The notes below the pieces were generated by a model. It did not search any database, had not been told where the DNA came from, and was given only the letters and a program-made list of their open reading frames with translations. Below, piece by piece: positions 23,823 to 35,365 of a stretch of 64,000 bases of DNA. Numbering within the stretch: the stretch's first letter is position 1; each line of letters starts with the position of its first letter. The position numbers and the translations under genes are program-made. Source of the DNA: Nymphaea colorata (taxonomy: Eukaryota > Streptophyta > Magnoliopsida > Nymphaeales > Nymphaeaceae); contig NC_045147.1 of assembly GCF_008831285.2 (NCBI RefSeq), positions 24,762,981 to 24,826,980 of the forward strand, given 5' to 3'.

Positions 23823-25898
23823 TCAAGTGTAAGGAGCGGGCATGGGGAGGCGCTTGACGATGCCACAAAGCCTGGCGTTTTCAGGGATGTTATTTTCATC
23901 GCGAAGGGAGCGAGCTGGCGAGACGACGCTCAGATACAACTGCTGCCCAAGGTATTGCCGGTCCCATGCCTCACTCCTCAGGTTCCACATGCCGGCGTTG
24001 TCCAGCGTCAGCAAGATGGCGGTCCATGACATGGGGTACACCTGAATCGTGTGTCGGCTCACCGCATCAAGGTTGTTGTACAAGCTCCGGCTCTTAGGGC
24101 TCCACCTCCCACCTTCCATCCTGCATTAAGCGCGCACAAGAGAGGGAGAGTGAACAAGAGAGAGAGATCCAACCGCATTATCCCGAAGACTGGTGATCCT
24201 CACTCTTCAAAAATCAAACTGAGGATGTGGATACGTCATGCCGCCCTAGCCGACCGGTTACACTAACCACACCAATCAAACAACTCACCTCTGAAAATGA
24301 AGGTGGGATGGGTAGAGAAAGAGAGATACGCATCATCGACTCACCCGACGGGGAAGAAGGAATAGCCGTCCAAGTGCCACGACTGGATGCCGCGCTCGTG
24401 GTTTTCGAAGACGATCTCCACAAAGTCACGGTACGTGCCCTTCAAGACGGCCGAGCGCAGGGTCAGCGGAGCGGAAGGCGAGACGTCGCTGGGATCGTCC
24501 ACGATGGCTGTATCGTTGTATACCTTCTCCCCCACGCCAAAGTACTGGGCCAGCTTCAATGGAGTGGTAGGCCTGACGTAGGATACGCCGTTAATGCCGT
24601 ACCTGAGCTTCCCGTTGGCGTCCTTGCCAGCGGAGTTAAGGATCTTGATGGTGCGGGTGATGTTGATCTGGCCGTAGTGGTAGGAGCCCTGGGGGTTTGG
24701 CCTGGCCGCGCTTGCCGTCAAGTTCCACCTGAAGGAGCGGAATTGGTTGAGCGACCAAGCAACGCCGACCGGAGCCGGTGGCAGCACCTGCGGGGCCGGC
24801 TTTTCGGAGTTCGCGTAGCGGATCAGCGCCGTGGCGTTCAGCATGTACTTGGTGAACCTGGTGGAAGCAATCATGAAGTAGTCGCCGGGCTTCTGGTCGG
24901 CGGTGATGAGCACGGAGTAGCATTGACCCAGATGCACGTCCAACGAGTCGTATATGTTCTGAACCGTGTGCGACCCTTCTATCTCCACGAGCTGCATTCT
25001 GTGGCCTTGCACCCGGACATTGAGGGACGTTTTCATGCCGACATTGCAGATCCTGTATCGGTACGTCTTCCCTGCTTCCATGCCGAACACGACGCTTTCG
25101 GTTTCAGTCTTGCCGGACTTTCCATTAATGAGAACTCCATCGGGCTTCCCGATGGGCTTACCGACCTCCAACGTCCTCCTTAGCACCTGCGTCAACATTT
25201 GTATACGAGTGTCATGCTTTTTCTATGTTCTTTTTTTTGCCCTTTTGTTTTAGGACCCACTTACTTGCCCTATCCCTTACGATATGGGACGCTAGCAGGG
25301 TACGTAGTTTAGCTTAGTAAAGCCCCAAGGCAACGGGGAAAAAAGTGAAAAGAAAAAAACTTACCCCATGGTTGGTGGTGTACCAGTCACCGATGAGCAC
25401 GGTGTAGTCGTCGGCGGGGTCATCGAAGGGGACAGGGATATAGAGGCGGCTGTTAACCCGCAGGCCGCCGAAGGCGCCGGCAGCCTTGTGCATATAGGTT
25501 GAAGGGAAATAGAAATAGCTGCCAATCTGGTCCTTGACTTGGAAATGGTAGGTAAGGTTTTGGCCGGGCGGAATGGGGCAGTTGGTTCCAGGCATGCCAT
25601 CCTGCCAGGAGTTCCTCCTCTGTTGGATGCCGCTCCAGGAGAGCAGGAAGGGCTGATCTAGGTGGTTGAACACATTCACCACAATGTTATCGTTGGTGGT
25701 AGAGTTGATGTTCGGTCCCGGGAACTGCCCATTGATGAGGATGCCTTGCTGCGGGACGCCCAGTGGGGAGATGGTGCCATACGTGATGTTCCATGTGAAG
25801 TAGCGATAGGGGTTTTCAGCTTGGATGGCCGTAGAGAGCAGCACCGCTAGCGACGCCATCAGCCATGCTCCCGGCAAGCACGCCATTCTCTTCACCAT
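23823..25898 (-). CDS. SKU5-similar / L-ascorbate oxidase homolog (SKS11-14 type)
   Basis: Secreted multicopper-oxidase-like protein of the cell wall. Its closest known relatives are the pollen-expressed SKS/Bp10/NTP303 group. Three minus-strand exons, 25898-25365, 25186-24345 and 24120-23823, join with GT-AG sites to give 557 residues. A hydrophobic signal peptide (about residues 1-27, ending STAIQA) precedes ENPYRYFTWNITYG. Cupredoxin domains follow with SPLGVPQQGILINGQFPGPN, SWQDGMPGTNCPIPPGQNLT, GSYFYFPSTYMHKAAGAFGG, SLNQFRSFRWNLTASAARPN, SWHLDGYSFFPVG and AGMWNLRSEAWDRQYLGQQL. The HWHG-type and HCH-type copper ligand clusters of true ascorbate or laccase oxidases are not seen (WSGIQQRR stands at the first). 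As known for SKS proteins, it is probably not a redox-active copper enzyme. Several Asn-X-Ser/Thr glycosylation sites are visible. The exact SKS member is not resolved. Confidence 0.95.
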
Positions 25899-28800
25899 TT
25901 GTTTGACTACCTCGCTCCGATACTCGCCCTCGTCTCAATCAATCAGTCAATTAATTAATTAATTTGTTGGCCTCTCCTTTCCTCCTCAAGAAGATTCTGA
26001 AACCTTACTTCTGACCCAATGGGACGGAAAAAATTAACGAGTGCCCACAGCGGACGAGGGTCACCACGGCACTAGATGGAAATTAACCGAGAGAACAAGT
26101 TAAGAGCTAGAGGAAATTAAGCGGGCGCTAGCTAGCACTTCGTCGTGATAGGCTCCGTTCCATGAAATTAAACAATCACCAGAGGATCAAACAAACAATA
26201 TCACGGGATACGCCTACCCACGCGCGGTATATGTTGTTGGATTTAGGATTAGCGGGACGCCATTGCGCTGTTCCCCCCTGTGCTCACTTTTTAGGACTTT
26301 GAAATCGCAGGCTCTAGGGAGAAGCCAACCGGGATCGTGCCCCTTCATTTATTTTCTCAACCAATATTTAATTTGCCATCCTCTGTTGTCCATTTCCGAC
26401 GAGAACGGCCAGCCATGAAACGCTCAGTCAAACTTCTCCAACCCTCTACTTCTCATCCGACGATGGCGCGCGATGGACATGACGACGATGATTGATGATG
26501 CGCTGCTTCGACAGCTGGAAGGCCAGGGCAAGAAGAGGTTGCCTCTTTCCCGGCCTGGGACTTTATTAGAAGAAGCGTTAGATATAGGAGGAGAGCCAGG
26601 AGACTGCGTAGTTTGGATCCGGTGGACTCCCGGCCTCTTATTTTCTACTTCTTTTTTTTTCTAATCTTAAACAAATTCAATATTCTTAAGCTGGAAGGCG
26701 ATTCGACACGAGTTAGGAACTGTCAGGTTTCACTACAAGATTATTTTGCCTCCGCCCTTATTTAACGATAATTTGGAATACAAATATGAACATGGGCATG
26801 ATTTGAAGATTAAAATATAAAGAAAATAAAAATAATAACTTTTTCTTGTAGAACTAACCATACAAATATGATTTTCCGATTAAAAAAATCTCCCAGAATA
26901 ATTAAGGGGTTCGAGATGGTGGTGAAGTCACAGTTCAAAACCAATGACACATTATAAGACTGCATTGAACAAGTCCTATTGATGCGTAGGTTTACATAAA
27001 TAAAATAAAGACTTAAAGTTCTTTTTCGATATATAAGTAGGAGAGTATGAGAACTGAAACACCAGAATTCATTTTTTTTAGACTTATAAAACCTATCTAT
27101 CCATCTAAACAGTTACTTTTAAGCCATTCATGATGAGATTCGGGCAATTAGCTTTAAAGCTTTACAAGGTTTTGGGCAAGGAATCCTACTTCCCCATCCA
27201 GTTTCGCGTTGTCATGGAGCACCTCTCTCGCATAAAAAGCAATCATAATCTGAGCACACCATGTTTTATTTCCATTTAACGCTACCGGCCATGCTTGGGA
27301 ATTAAATTAGATACAGAGCTATCACCTCATGTAGCTATATCTTTCAACAGTTTAACTTGGGATGTTTTTGGGCATAAACAATTGCTTGTAGATATTCGGC
27401 TTGTATATGTTTAAGGACAAAGTATCTTTTACTTTTACTATACAACCCAACTAACCTCTTGGCCAACCTCTAACATCAATGCAATAACGTATAACGACAG
27501 TGATTTAATGGATATGAAAGACAGAGTCTCTTTTGTTATTAACCCAATGTTGATTGTGATTTCATGATTATCAACCACAATGATTTAATTTAGATTTGGT
27601 TGTCATTGTGATGTTGAAGAGAGTGATGCCATTTTCTTATAGCAATGTACACGGTAAATCACTATAGCCTTTGTAATTGGACATAAGACTTGGATTTAAC
27701 AATGTGAGACCATTAGTAGTGGATGCATGTAGTGATATACTATATAGATTTAACTAAAGATTTAATCATGCATGTATTTTAATAATAATCTATCAATAAG
27801 TGTTATCATTAGTGATGCCTCTAAATATAGCTTAGACAAATTAAAAACAACAGTTTAAACAAAATAAATGTCTTCAACGGACTGTGCTCATAGGAAACTC
27901 CCCCATGATGCATTCATCAGCAAAATCTTCTAAGTTCTTGATCAACATGCAATGATACGCTTGTCGAAAACCTTTCAAGCTGTTTATCTCGTACTTATGA
28001 GACCATTGTGCCAGCTATAAGCCAACTGGCTCAGATGGTCCTTTATAAGTGCATCATTAGAAGATGATCAGGAACTTCAAAGTTTAGTAGGCTATATGGT
28101 TGGCTACACTCCACAAGTTCCCATTGGTTTTTGCTCTCAGATCTCTCCCCTCCTATTAGAACCTTCTCATTCTTCAATCCTTCCATTCCTTCCCCATAGA
28201 GGACTTTCTAATGATGCACTCATCATATGGAGCCAATTGAAACTTCTAACTTCTTTGGTTAGCTCGGGATGATGCACTCGTAGAAGACCTTTTGAGCCAT
28301 TTCTTTCGTACTTGAGAGATCTTCAAGCTAACCATGAGGCAATTAGTAGGATGGTCCTCTATGGGTGGATGAACGAAAGTTGATAAAGAACTTCTAAGTT
28401 TTAGAAAGTTACGATGGTTGGCTACTCTCCTTAGCTCGCTCTTGTTCTTAGTTCATCCCAATTCCCCCTCCTATTATCTCCTCTCATTCTTCAATCCTGT
28501 CAGCTCATCTCCATTTTTCTATCATGCAAATCTCTCTCATAGTCATGCCGTCCAACTAACAAGGGCATTGGTTTTACCGCTGCTGCTAGTGGTGGTGGAG
28601 GGGGCTCCGACTCCTAGGGGTATGAATGGGTGGGAGATGATTGTTCAAAAAACTCAGTAAAATGAGGGATTTCTATTGTCAACCCTAAACTATTATCATG
28701 GGCTTGCGCATGAAGTAAAGAAGGTTTCTTGCCACCCCACGTGTTTTTGGAGCTTATCTTATTGGATGATGAGATTGTCAGCGTTTATTGAAGCCCCAGC

Positions 28801-29683
28801 GAAGACTTGTACATGAGGACAAGAAGAAATAAAGAGACTCTCCCACTGTTCACAAAAGGGTTCAAAGTTGATCTCAATAGAATGCTTAAAAGGCTGATCA
28901 ATACTTTTTACAAGGTCAGCCTAAATTCCAAAAGGGAGAGTGAAACTACAAAGAACATCTTAATTTCCAAGCTTTTAAGGACTAAATTTGGTTCTCGATT
29001 TCTTGTGCTGCAAAATAACTTAAAAGCAATTAAAGTATTCGTTTTGTTTCCTTTCAATAAAGTGGGTTCATGCCATATACAGTAACAGAAGTATTAATGG
29101 TGATTGCATTTCTAAGTAACTTGTTGAAAGAAATGAACCATGAGAAATGTTCTTCTAATTATTTGCTAAGTCAAGGGCAAGGCCTTAAGCATCACACTAG
29201 ACAAAAGCCTTGATGTGGCAGCATACTCACTCTGATCTTGCTGCAAAAGATGCACCTTATTGCAGAAAACAGTTCTTTTGATATAAAAATGATGCACCTT
29301 GATTTGGTAATTTCTAGGTGAATTGAATTGAAGTCTCCAAGTTGAAGGAGAGATCAACTGTTCAATAGTTGTGGTGTGGCCCTTTTACATAAAAAAACAA
29401 AATAATGGGGAAACATTCTTGGTGAGCACGAGAGATTAAATGGTACTTTACAGTTATTAACAACCATAGCAGGCATGGTGAGCAACTGGGCATGCACCAC
29501 TCAGATCAACAAAGTTGTTTCACTGAACATAAAAGAAAATCCGGCATAATCTAATTGGAAACGATATTACAACCCCTTAACTTTTGTGAATAGTGATCAA
29601 TGATCAAGATCTTTTGAATTGCTGTATTTTGACTAATGAATTGTTGCCATGAAACTTATTAACATGGCCGGAGATCAACCATT
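25899..29683. other. SKS upstream region and intergenic DNA
   Basis: The first part should contain the leader and promoter of the minus-strand SKS gene. TTAATTAATTAATTAATT lies at about 25950-25967. The rest is AT-rich, with no recognisable gene. A diverged tandem duplication occupies about 27890-28510. Confidence 0.45.
27890..28510. repeat. Diverged tandem duplication, unit about 310 bp
   Basis: Two head-to-tail blocks, about 27890-28195 and 28196-28510, share ordered islands. These include ATGATGCA(T/C)TCATCA, ATGGTTGGCTAC(A)CTC, CATTCTTCAATCCT and GATGGTCCT(T/C)TAT. Substitutions and small gaps are frequent, so the duplication is old. No coding sense is seen in either block. Confidence 0.6.
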
Positions 29684-29924
29684 CGGGTGAGCAAGGGGTA
29701 TTAATCCCACCACCCGAAAAAGGCCCGAAGGCCCCCCCCATTCCCCCTGCCTCCGGGGTCCTGAGCTGCGTCGGTGTCAGCGATAGCAACGGTGCACCCT
29801 TCAGCTTAGATGTCGCGTCCTACCGCCTTAAGACACAGGAACATAGCGCCCACGGGAATCGAACTAGAGACCTGCCTTAGTACAGGCCCCTAGCTCAACC
29901 AGCTACGCTATGCCCCTTGAGGCG
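29684..29924 (-). mobile_element. tRNA-derived SINE with perfect 16 bp target duplication
   Basis: A 241 bp element between exact copies of CCGGAGATCAACCATT (29668-29683 and 29925-29940). Near its minus-strand 5' end are an RNA polymerase III A box TAGCGTAGCTGG (29910-29899) and a B box AGTTCGATTCC (29865-29855), spaced as in a tRNA. A GC-rich hairpin-prone 3' part follows (GGCCTTCGGGCC), without an obvious poly(A) tail. The head resembles a tRNA (GGGGCATAGCGTAGC...TTCGATTCCCGTGGG) but lacks a full tRNA fold. The family cannot be named from sequence alone. Confidence 0.9.
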
Positions 29925-32568
29925 CCGGAGATCAACCATTGAAATAGAAGCTTTCCATTGAAATAGAAGCTTTTCAATTGTCCTTTGTACTTTCTTGATT
30001 TTTTATCAGAATACTGCATTACTATAGCACATGGTGAATTCTTTCAGGTCATGTACATAACCAGCTGGTTCAGCATCGTGTATGTGAGAGAGGGAGTGGA
30101 TAGCTTGGGGAACACATGTGATAGAGTACATATAAGAGCAAGCAGAGGAGGGTACGTTGTAAAAGCATTTGAAGATTTAAATAGAATAAATTATCAGATG
30201 AAAATGGTTTCAGTGACCTAATGGCAGATGAAAGTCACATGCAACAGTTGGTCCATCATGCAACATCAGTAGCATCAAAGGTGGATGGTTCATAGAGAAA
30301 AGAACTGGAAGGATCTGCGGCTCTCTGTAATTGCGGAATTTGGGCAGTCTGCTAAAATATGTAGAAATTTGAAAACGATGAAGATGGTGACACACAGCCG
30401 AGCACCACCCAGAGAAACGTCCAGAATCCGTCCTTCTCTTTGTGACCTAGGTAAGGTACAACTACATATCAAAAGCAAGATCATATCCCACTCACAGATA
30501 CATTTACTACGATATAATAAGCACGTTTGCATATAAAATAGATTAAATTAAATGCCAAGTGACAAAATTATTCCTAAATTAGGAAAAAACTACAAGTAGA
30601 CAGGAAGACGAAAACACACAAATATTGACGGATCACTCATAATTTGGAGTATCAGTCCATCAAAGAGTAGTCGATGTTAATCACAAACTACAAAGGCCTT
30701 GACCGACCAGAGAAGTTACTCTAAGCATTATCCAACTAATCAACATATATGTCATGATCTACAGACTGCTGGTGATGGGAAACATATTGCCATGAGTTCA
30801 AGAAATTCACAGGCAGGATGGGATCTGCCACGTTGTGAACATTACTCAGTTTTTCATTTTAAGTTCCCCATATGCAATGAAGTTCCCGGAAAAGGCTACA
30901 AGGAAAGACAGATTCATAATGAAGTTCTGCTAACATGCATGGTCTCCCATTTGTAAATTTCCAGTTCTTATTGATGTGGGGTTTGTTCTCTTGTCGTGAG
31001 CAGGCGGGTGATTGCAAGCAGTAAGATTCCTATCCCTTCGAGCGAAATCATGAAGGAGCAAAGAGCCGCGCGGGTAGCTCTGCCAACAAACGAAATCCTG
31101 TCCCTTTTCTTTTCAACTTCAACAAACGAACACAGAGGGCAGACAAGGATGACAGAGGTGGGACATCGGAGGGCAGGGGATTGAAGCGGCTCCTCGCAGG
31201 TGGCTGGATCGTCTTCAATGGCAGAATTGGGGTACTTTACCTAATCTCATCCTCAACCCATCGACGGCTCGCTCCGTGGTCATCAATCGGAGGAACCGGC
31301 ATCTGCAGAGGGGCAGCATACCCACCGCCTCCCCTGCACAGTGGTCTTGCCGATGGAGGCTGCCCGTGCGCCGGAAGCCCTGTACTCCAAGAACCAGGTT
31401 TGGGCATCCTTTGACGGAGAAGTGGGCGAACGATTTATCGTTCATCGGATGACCGTTCGGTTGTCTGCACAGGCGAAAGACGCCCAAACCTCCGTTCGAG
31501 CGTTCACCAGACGACCGTTTGACCACCAGCGAGAGAAAGACAGAGAGAGGAACGCCATACCTGTCATTGGAGTGGAGGAGAAGCTCTGCGCTCTACACTG
31601 CTTCGAGCAGAATCTCTGTGCTGCTGCGGAGAGGAAGGTCCGTTGGATTGCAAAGTCGGCCATGCGTGGGGAGGAGAGAGGAGTTGCGATTTCTCAAAGA
31701 CGCGCGGACATGACGAAGGCAAAAATGACATTTGGTTGAACGTCCTCTATTTTTCTTCCGAATTCCATGTATTCAAACATCTTATTTTAATCCCCTCCTT
31801 TTCTTTTTCTTCCGTTTTTCCTCTACCAAGGAGGAGGAGGGTTGGAAGATTGATGTTAAAATTAGTTTTTGTCTACACCGACAACGACTCAATACTCTAT
31901 ACCGGTGATATAGTCACCAATATCCCGTTACCCCGCCTCATCATACCGTCTTGTAGTGCAACTCAAGCTTGTGGAGTTGATGTTTCGACTATTTCATTTA
32001 GTTGAGTCCAATTTTCGAGTTCCTTCAACTCCACTCATTTAAGCTTGGCTTGACTAAGCTCATCAGGGGCCCTTTTCATGTGAAACAAATGTGAGGTTCT
32101 CATGTCAAGTCTCCTTGTCATTATTCACGACAAAAATTAAAATTTCTAATGCCTGGGCTAAAGTCAAGCCAAATCTATGATGAGCAGCAGAGGAAAAAAA
32201 AGGAGCAGAGGAACGAAGTGGGAAAGAGCTAGAAACAAAGAAGGAAAGCCGTACGCATCAATTCATTACAGCGACTTATACACTTTACAAGGGAATCAGA
32301 AATTGTTGTAACAAATCACCGAATCATAAGTAATTCGGTACCTGCAATCAAATTTGATTCTGCATACCTTCTAGTCTCTTCCAAAGACAGGTGTGGTACA
32401 CCGGCAACAAAATATCTTCAACAGAAAGCAGGAATATCTTCGCTTCAGATAAATTTAGAGAAGAATACAATTTTGACTTCCTAAGAATATCGAGCTGACA
32501 TACTCCACAACAGTTTTTCATTTTGTAGGGAAAACCTCAAAATTTTTGATATATTATGGTGTCATTTG

Positions 32569-32685
32569 GACACTTAGTAAGTGTCCAATAAATCAGTCCT
32601 AAATATTTATGGGGTCATTTAGTAGCAATGACACTTAGTAAGTGTCTAATGAATCAGTCCTAAATATTGGAACATATTCGTAGCA
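32569..32685. repeat. 61 bp diverged tandem duplication with a near-palindromic core
   Basis: The block containing GACACTTAGTAAGTGTC, then AAT(A/G)AATCAGTCCTAAATAT, occurs twice, the second copy offset by about 61 bp. The GACACTTAGTAAGTGTC core is almost self-complementary. Confidence 0.8.
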
Positions 32686-33477
32686 CCCAAATATGCTCTA
32701 ATATTTGGGGCAGATGGACACTCCCTCAATGTTCTTTCTACCAAACAATGTCTAAGGGACGTTTGATAACAGTAACAACATGTTACTATTTCACGCATCT
32801 AACCAAAAAAATTGGTTAGGTTTACTGGAAACTTTAAGTGTTACATAAATATGCCCCACTTTTTTGAGAGTTACATTTTTTATTGTTTCCAAACAGCCCC
32901 TGAATGCCTAGAATTAGCTTCTTTGAGTTTTATATTGTTTTTTATCTTTTAATTTATCATTATTTTTTATTAATAGTATATACTTTATTACTTTGATCAT
33001 GAAGCTTACGGTTCAATACCTCGAGGCATATGCCTCGTCTCATGACAAGTTCAAGGCCTCGCTTTGCCTCATCACCTTTAACAACCTTGATCCTCAATAT
33101 ATTGCTTTACGAGATGGGACAATATAAATCTCAAACAGGCCTTCATGTAAGCCTTCCTATTCGCTTTCCCCCAGAAAAAGAGAAGTGGAACAAAGCTTAC
33201 TGCGAACTTTAAGCACGAAACTCAAAATGAAGTTTGTTGTATCAGATAAGCATGCACACCTACCCGTATACCTTCCCTCTTGTGGCGGCATGGGAAAATG
33301 ACAAAACGGTAGGTGAATTGGCCAATACGTTTTGAGTTGGGGATGGTTGGTGACAGAATAGCAGCACTACCAAACATCGCGGGCAGTGGTCAATATTTCT
33401 GCAAGACAAAGTTGATGTACATCCAACGTTAGCCTAGCCAAGGTAATTTTTTATCACGCCATATCATGCGAAAGAGT

Positions 33478-33604
33478 ATTGACGAATTATATAGATCCAA
33501 ACCTGCTACACTGACATTTGATTTGCAGCTAGAATAATTATTTTTTTTCTTGACGAATTATGTAGATCCAAACCTGTAACAATGACATTTAATTTGCAGC
33601 TAGA
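33478..33604. repeat. 71 bp-offset direct duplication
   Basis: TTGACGAATTAT(A/G)TAGATCC and the following AAACCTG...TGACATTT(G/A)ATTTGCAGCTAGAA occur at about 33478-33533 and again at about 33550-33604, separated by an AT-rich spacer. Confidence 0.85.
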
Positions 33605-34948
33605 AGCCTCGACTTATATAAAGCTCAATAATTGTTTATTTTCTTGTAACCTTTAACACAGTTCTTATTAATTTGAAGCATCCATTTTTTAATCCTTCGT
33701 CTTCTAAGAGATTCTTGGATAAATTTGCTTAATACCAAGTTTTCCTTTTAAATTACATACACAGAGGACAAAATCATATCAAAGGTAGCTCCAGCTTGAT
33801 TTCTGAAGCTCATTAACTTGAGTTTAGTTAAGCTCAAGTCTGAAAATTACTTATTGAAAGCGTACACAACACGCCATATTTGTTGATGGAAATTGAAAAT
33901 TACAAAGTTTAATCTATTGATGGAGGACGGTATCCCGATTACCAATCCATTGTTATTGGCATGTTTGTCGATGGGCCGGTTAGATACATCTTATGACCAA
34001 CCCAATCTAAAAACATTTGGACAGATCTGGTAAAGAAATCCACATCCAGAAAATGAATTGGGTTCTAATTCGGTATGGACTATGTAGTTTAACAGAGAAT
34101 CTACATATGAGCCTGAGGTCCAACTAACATGCGATGAATTAAGACCTAACCTGATAAGTTGTATAAATATCAATTAGGTTTCGTTTTATTTTAGTTATTC
34201 TCTAGTAAGGTCCTGTAGTTGATGACAAATTACTTCTTTTTCTTCTTCTTCTTAAACGAAGTTTTTGTTTTACGTATTTCACATATGTATTTCTTCTTAA
34301 ACTGGTTATTCATTCGTCCTAAACCAGTTAATTTTTCTTATTCTTAAATTTCTTCATCTTTAATCACGACATTCCTTCTTCTTAAACTTGTTATTTTTTC
34401 TTCTCACATGTTTCTGCTTTTCGAAGCAACTAATGATTGCCATTGTAAAGTTAACTACACGTATTCCCTAGACTTTCATTTTTTCTGTCAACATTCATTT
34501 GATAATAATATTCTTCCTTTTCTGTATAGCATCATATTGGCCGGAACGAACTTTTTTATTATAATTATGTGATAAATACGAAGAACAGATGCAAATAGCA
34601 CCCTTCCATCCCCATCTCATGGCTACGCTTTCCATTCCTTTCAGGGGACTAAAACTCTGCTGTATTCTTTAATTTCTTGTTTCGCTTCCATGGAATTTTT
34701 CCAGTTTTTTTCCCCTGCTTTTGTTCAGATATATACTTTCCACTCAGTCCGATTCACAGTCGATTTTTAACTCATTCTGTTCAGCCGATTCATTGAATCT
34801 TTTTTGCTGATCAGTTCGATTCAGATATTGTCAATTTGTCATTTTACTAACGTTAGATTGTCAGGATCAAATTTATCTGCCAATGCTGAAATGAGCTGGA
34901 AGTAACTGTTAGATCCCACGAACATCCATTTCCTTGTCACCGTGCCGG

Positions 34949-34980
<32 letters not shown>

Positions 34981-35365
34981 CGGTTTGAAGATATCGTTCC
35001 CGGTTCATGTGTTTTGCTTACGATGGTGGGATGTTGGGTTCACAAAGTTGGTGAGTGGGTGGATCCCAGAACTAGAATTAAACGAAGACAGTCCGTCTGT
35101 TGGTGTCGGCGGGGTTGTTGGGGGAGTCTGGAGATTCGCCTCCTCCCTTGTAGGAGGGTGTGAGTTTAGATCCGTATAAATGCTCTTTCCTGAGGAAGAG
35201 TTACCTTGTGAGTCTGTGACCGGGATAGAGGTTTGGTGAAGGGCGGGTGCTGTCGGCCTGCGTGTCTTTCTCTTCCCATCTCATTGGAGCCGCAATTCCT
35301 CCCTCCCATTGAACCCCTCCCTCGCAGATCTCTTCTTTTTCTTCCGTAACAACAAGAAAGTAGAG

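Larger units (their letters stand above)
29941..35365. other. Intergenic stretch; MTHFR upstream region at its end
   Basis: No supported gene. Frames around 30980-31740 (GC-richer, up to 132 codons) show no family signature on either strand. Short tandem duplications lie at 32569-32690 and 33481-33604, and a CT run at about 34952-34976. The final few hundred bases should contain the MTHFR leader and promoter. Confidence 0.45.

Noticed and set aside
24227-25183. A 318-codon plus-strand frame
   Set aside because: It is the antisense shadow of SKS exon 2, where codon bias leaves the opposite strand open.
29839-29915. A tRNA gene on the minus strand
   Set aside because: A and B boxes are perfect, but the acceptor stem does not close and the unit sits inside a 241 bp element with target duplications, so it is a SINE head.
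31341-31739. A 132-codon plus-strand frame in a GC-richer patch
   Set aside because: No recognisable domain, and no splice structure that extends it. It could be a broken gene, but nothing in the sequence supports that.
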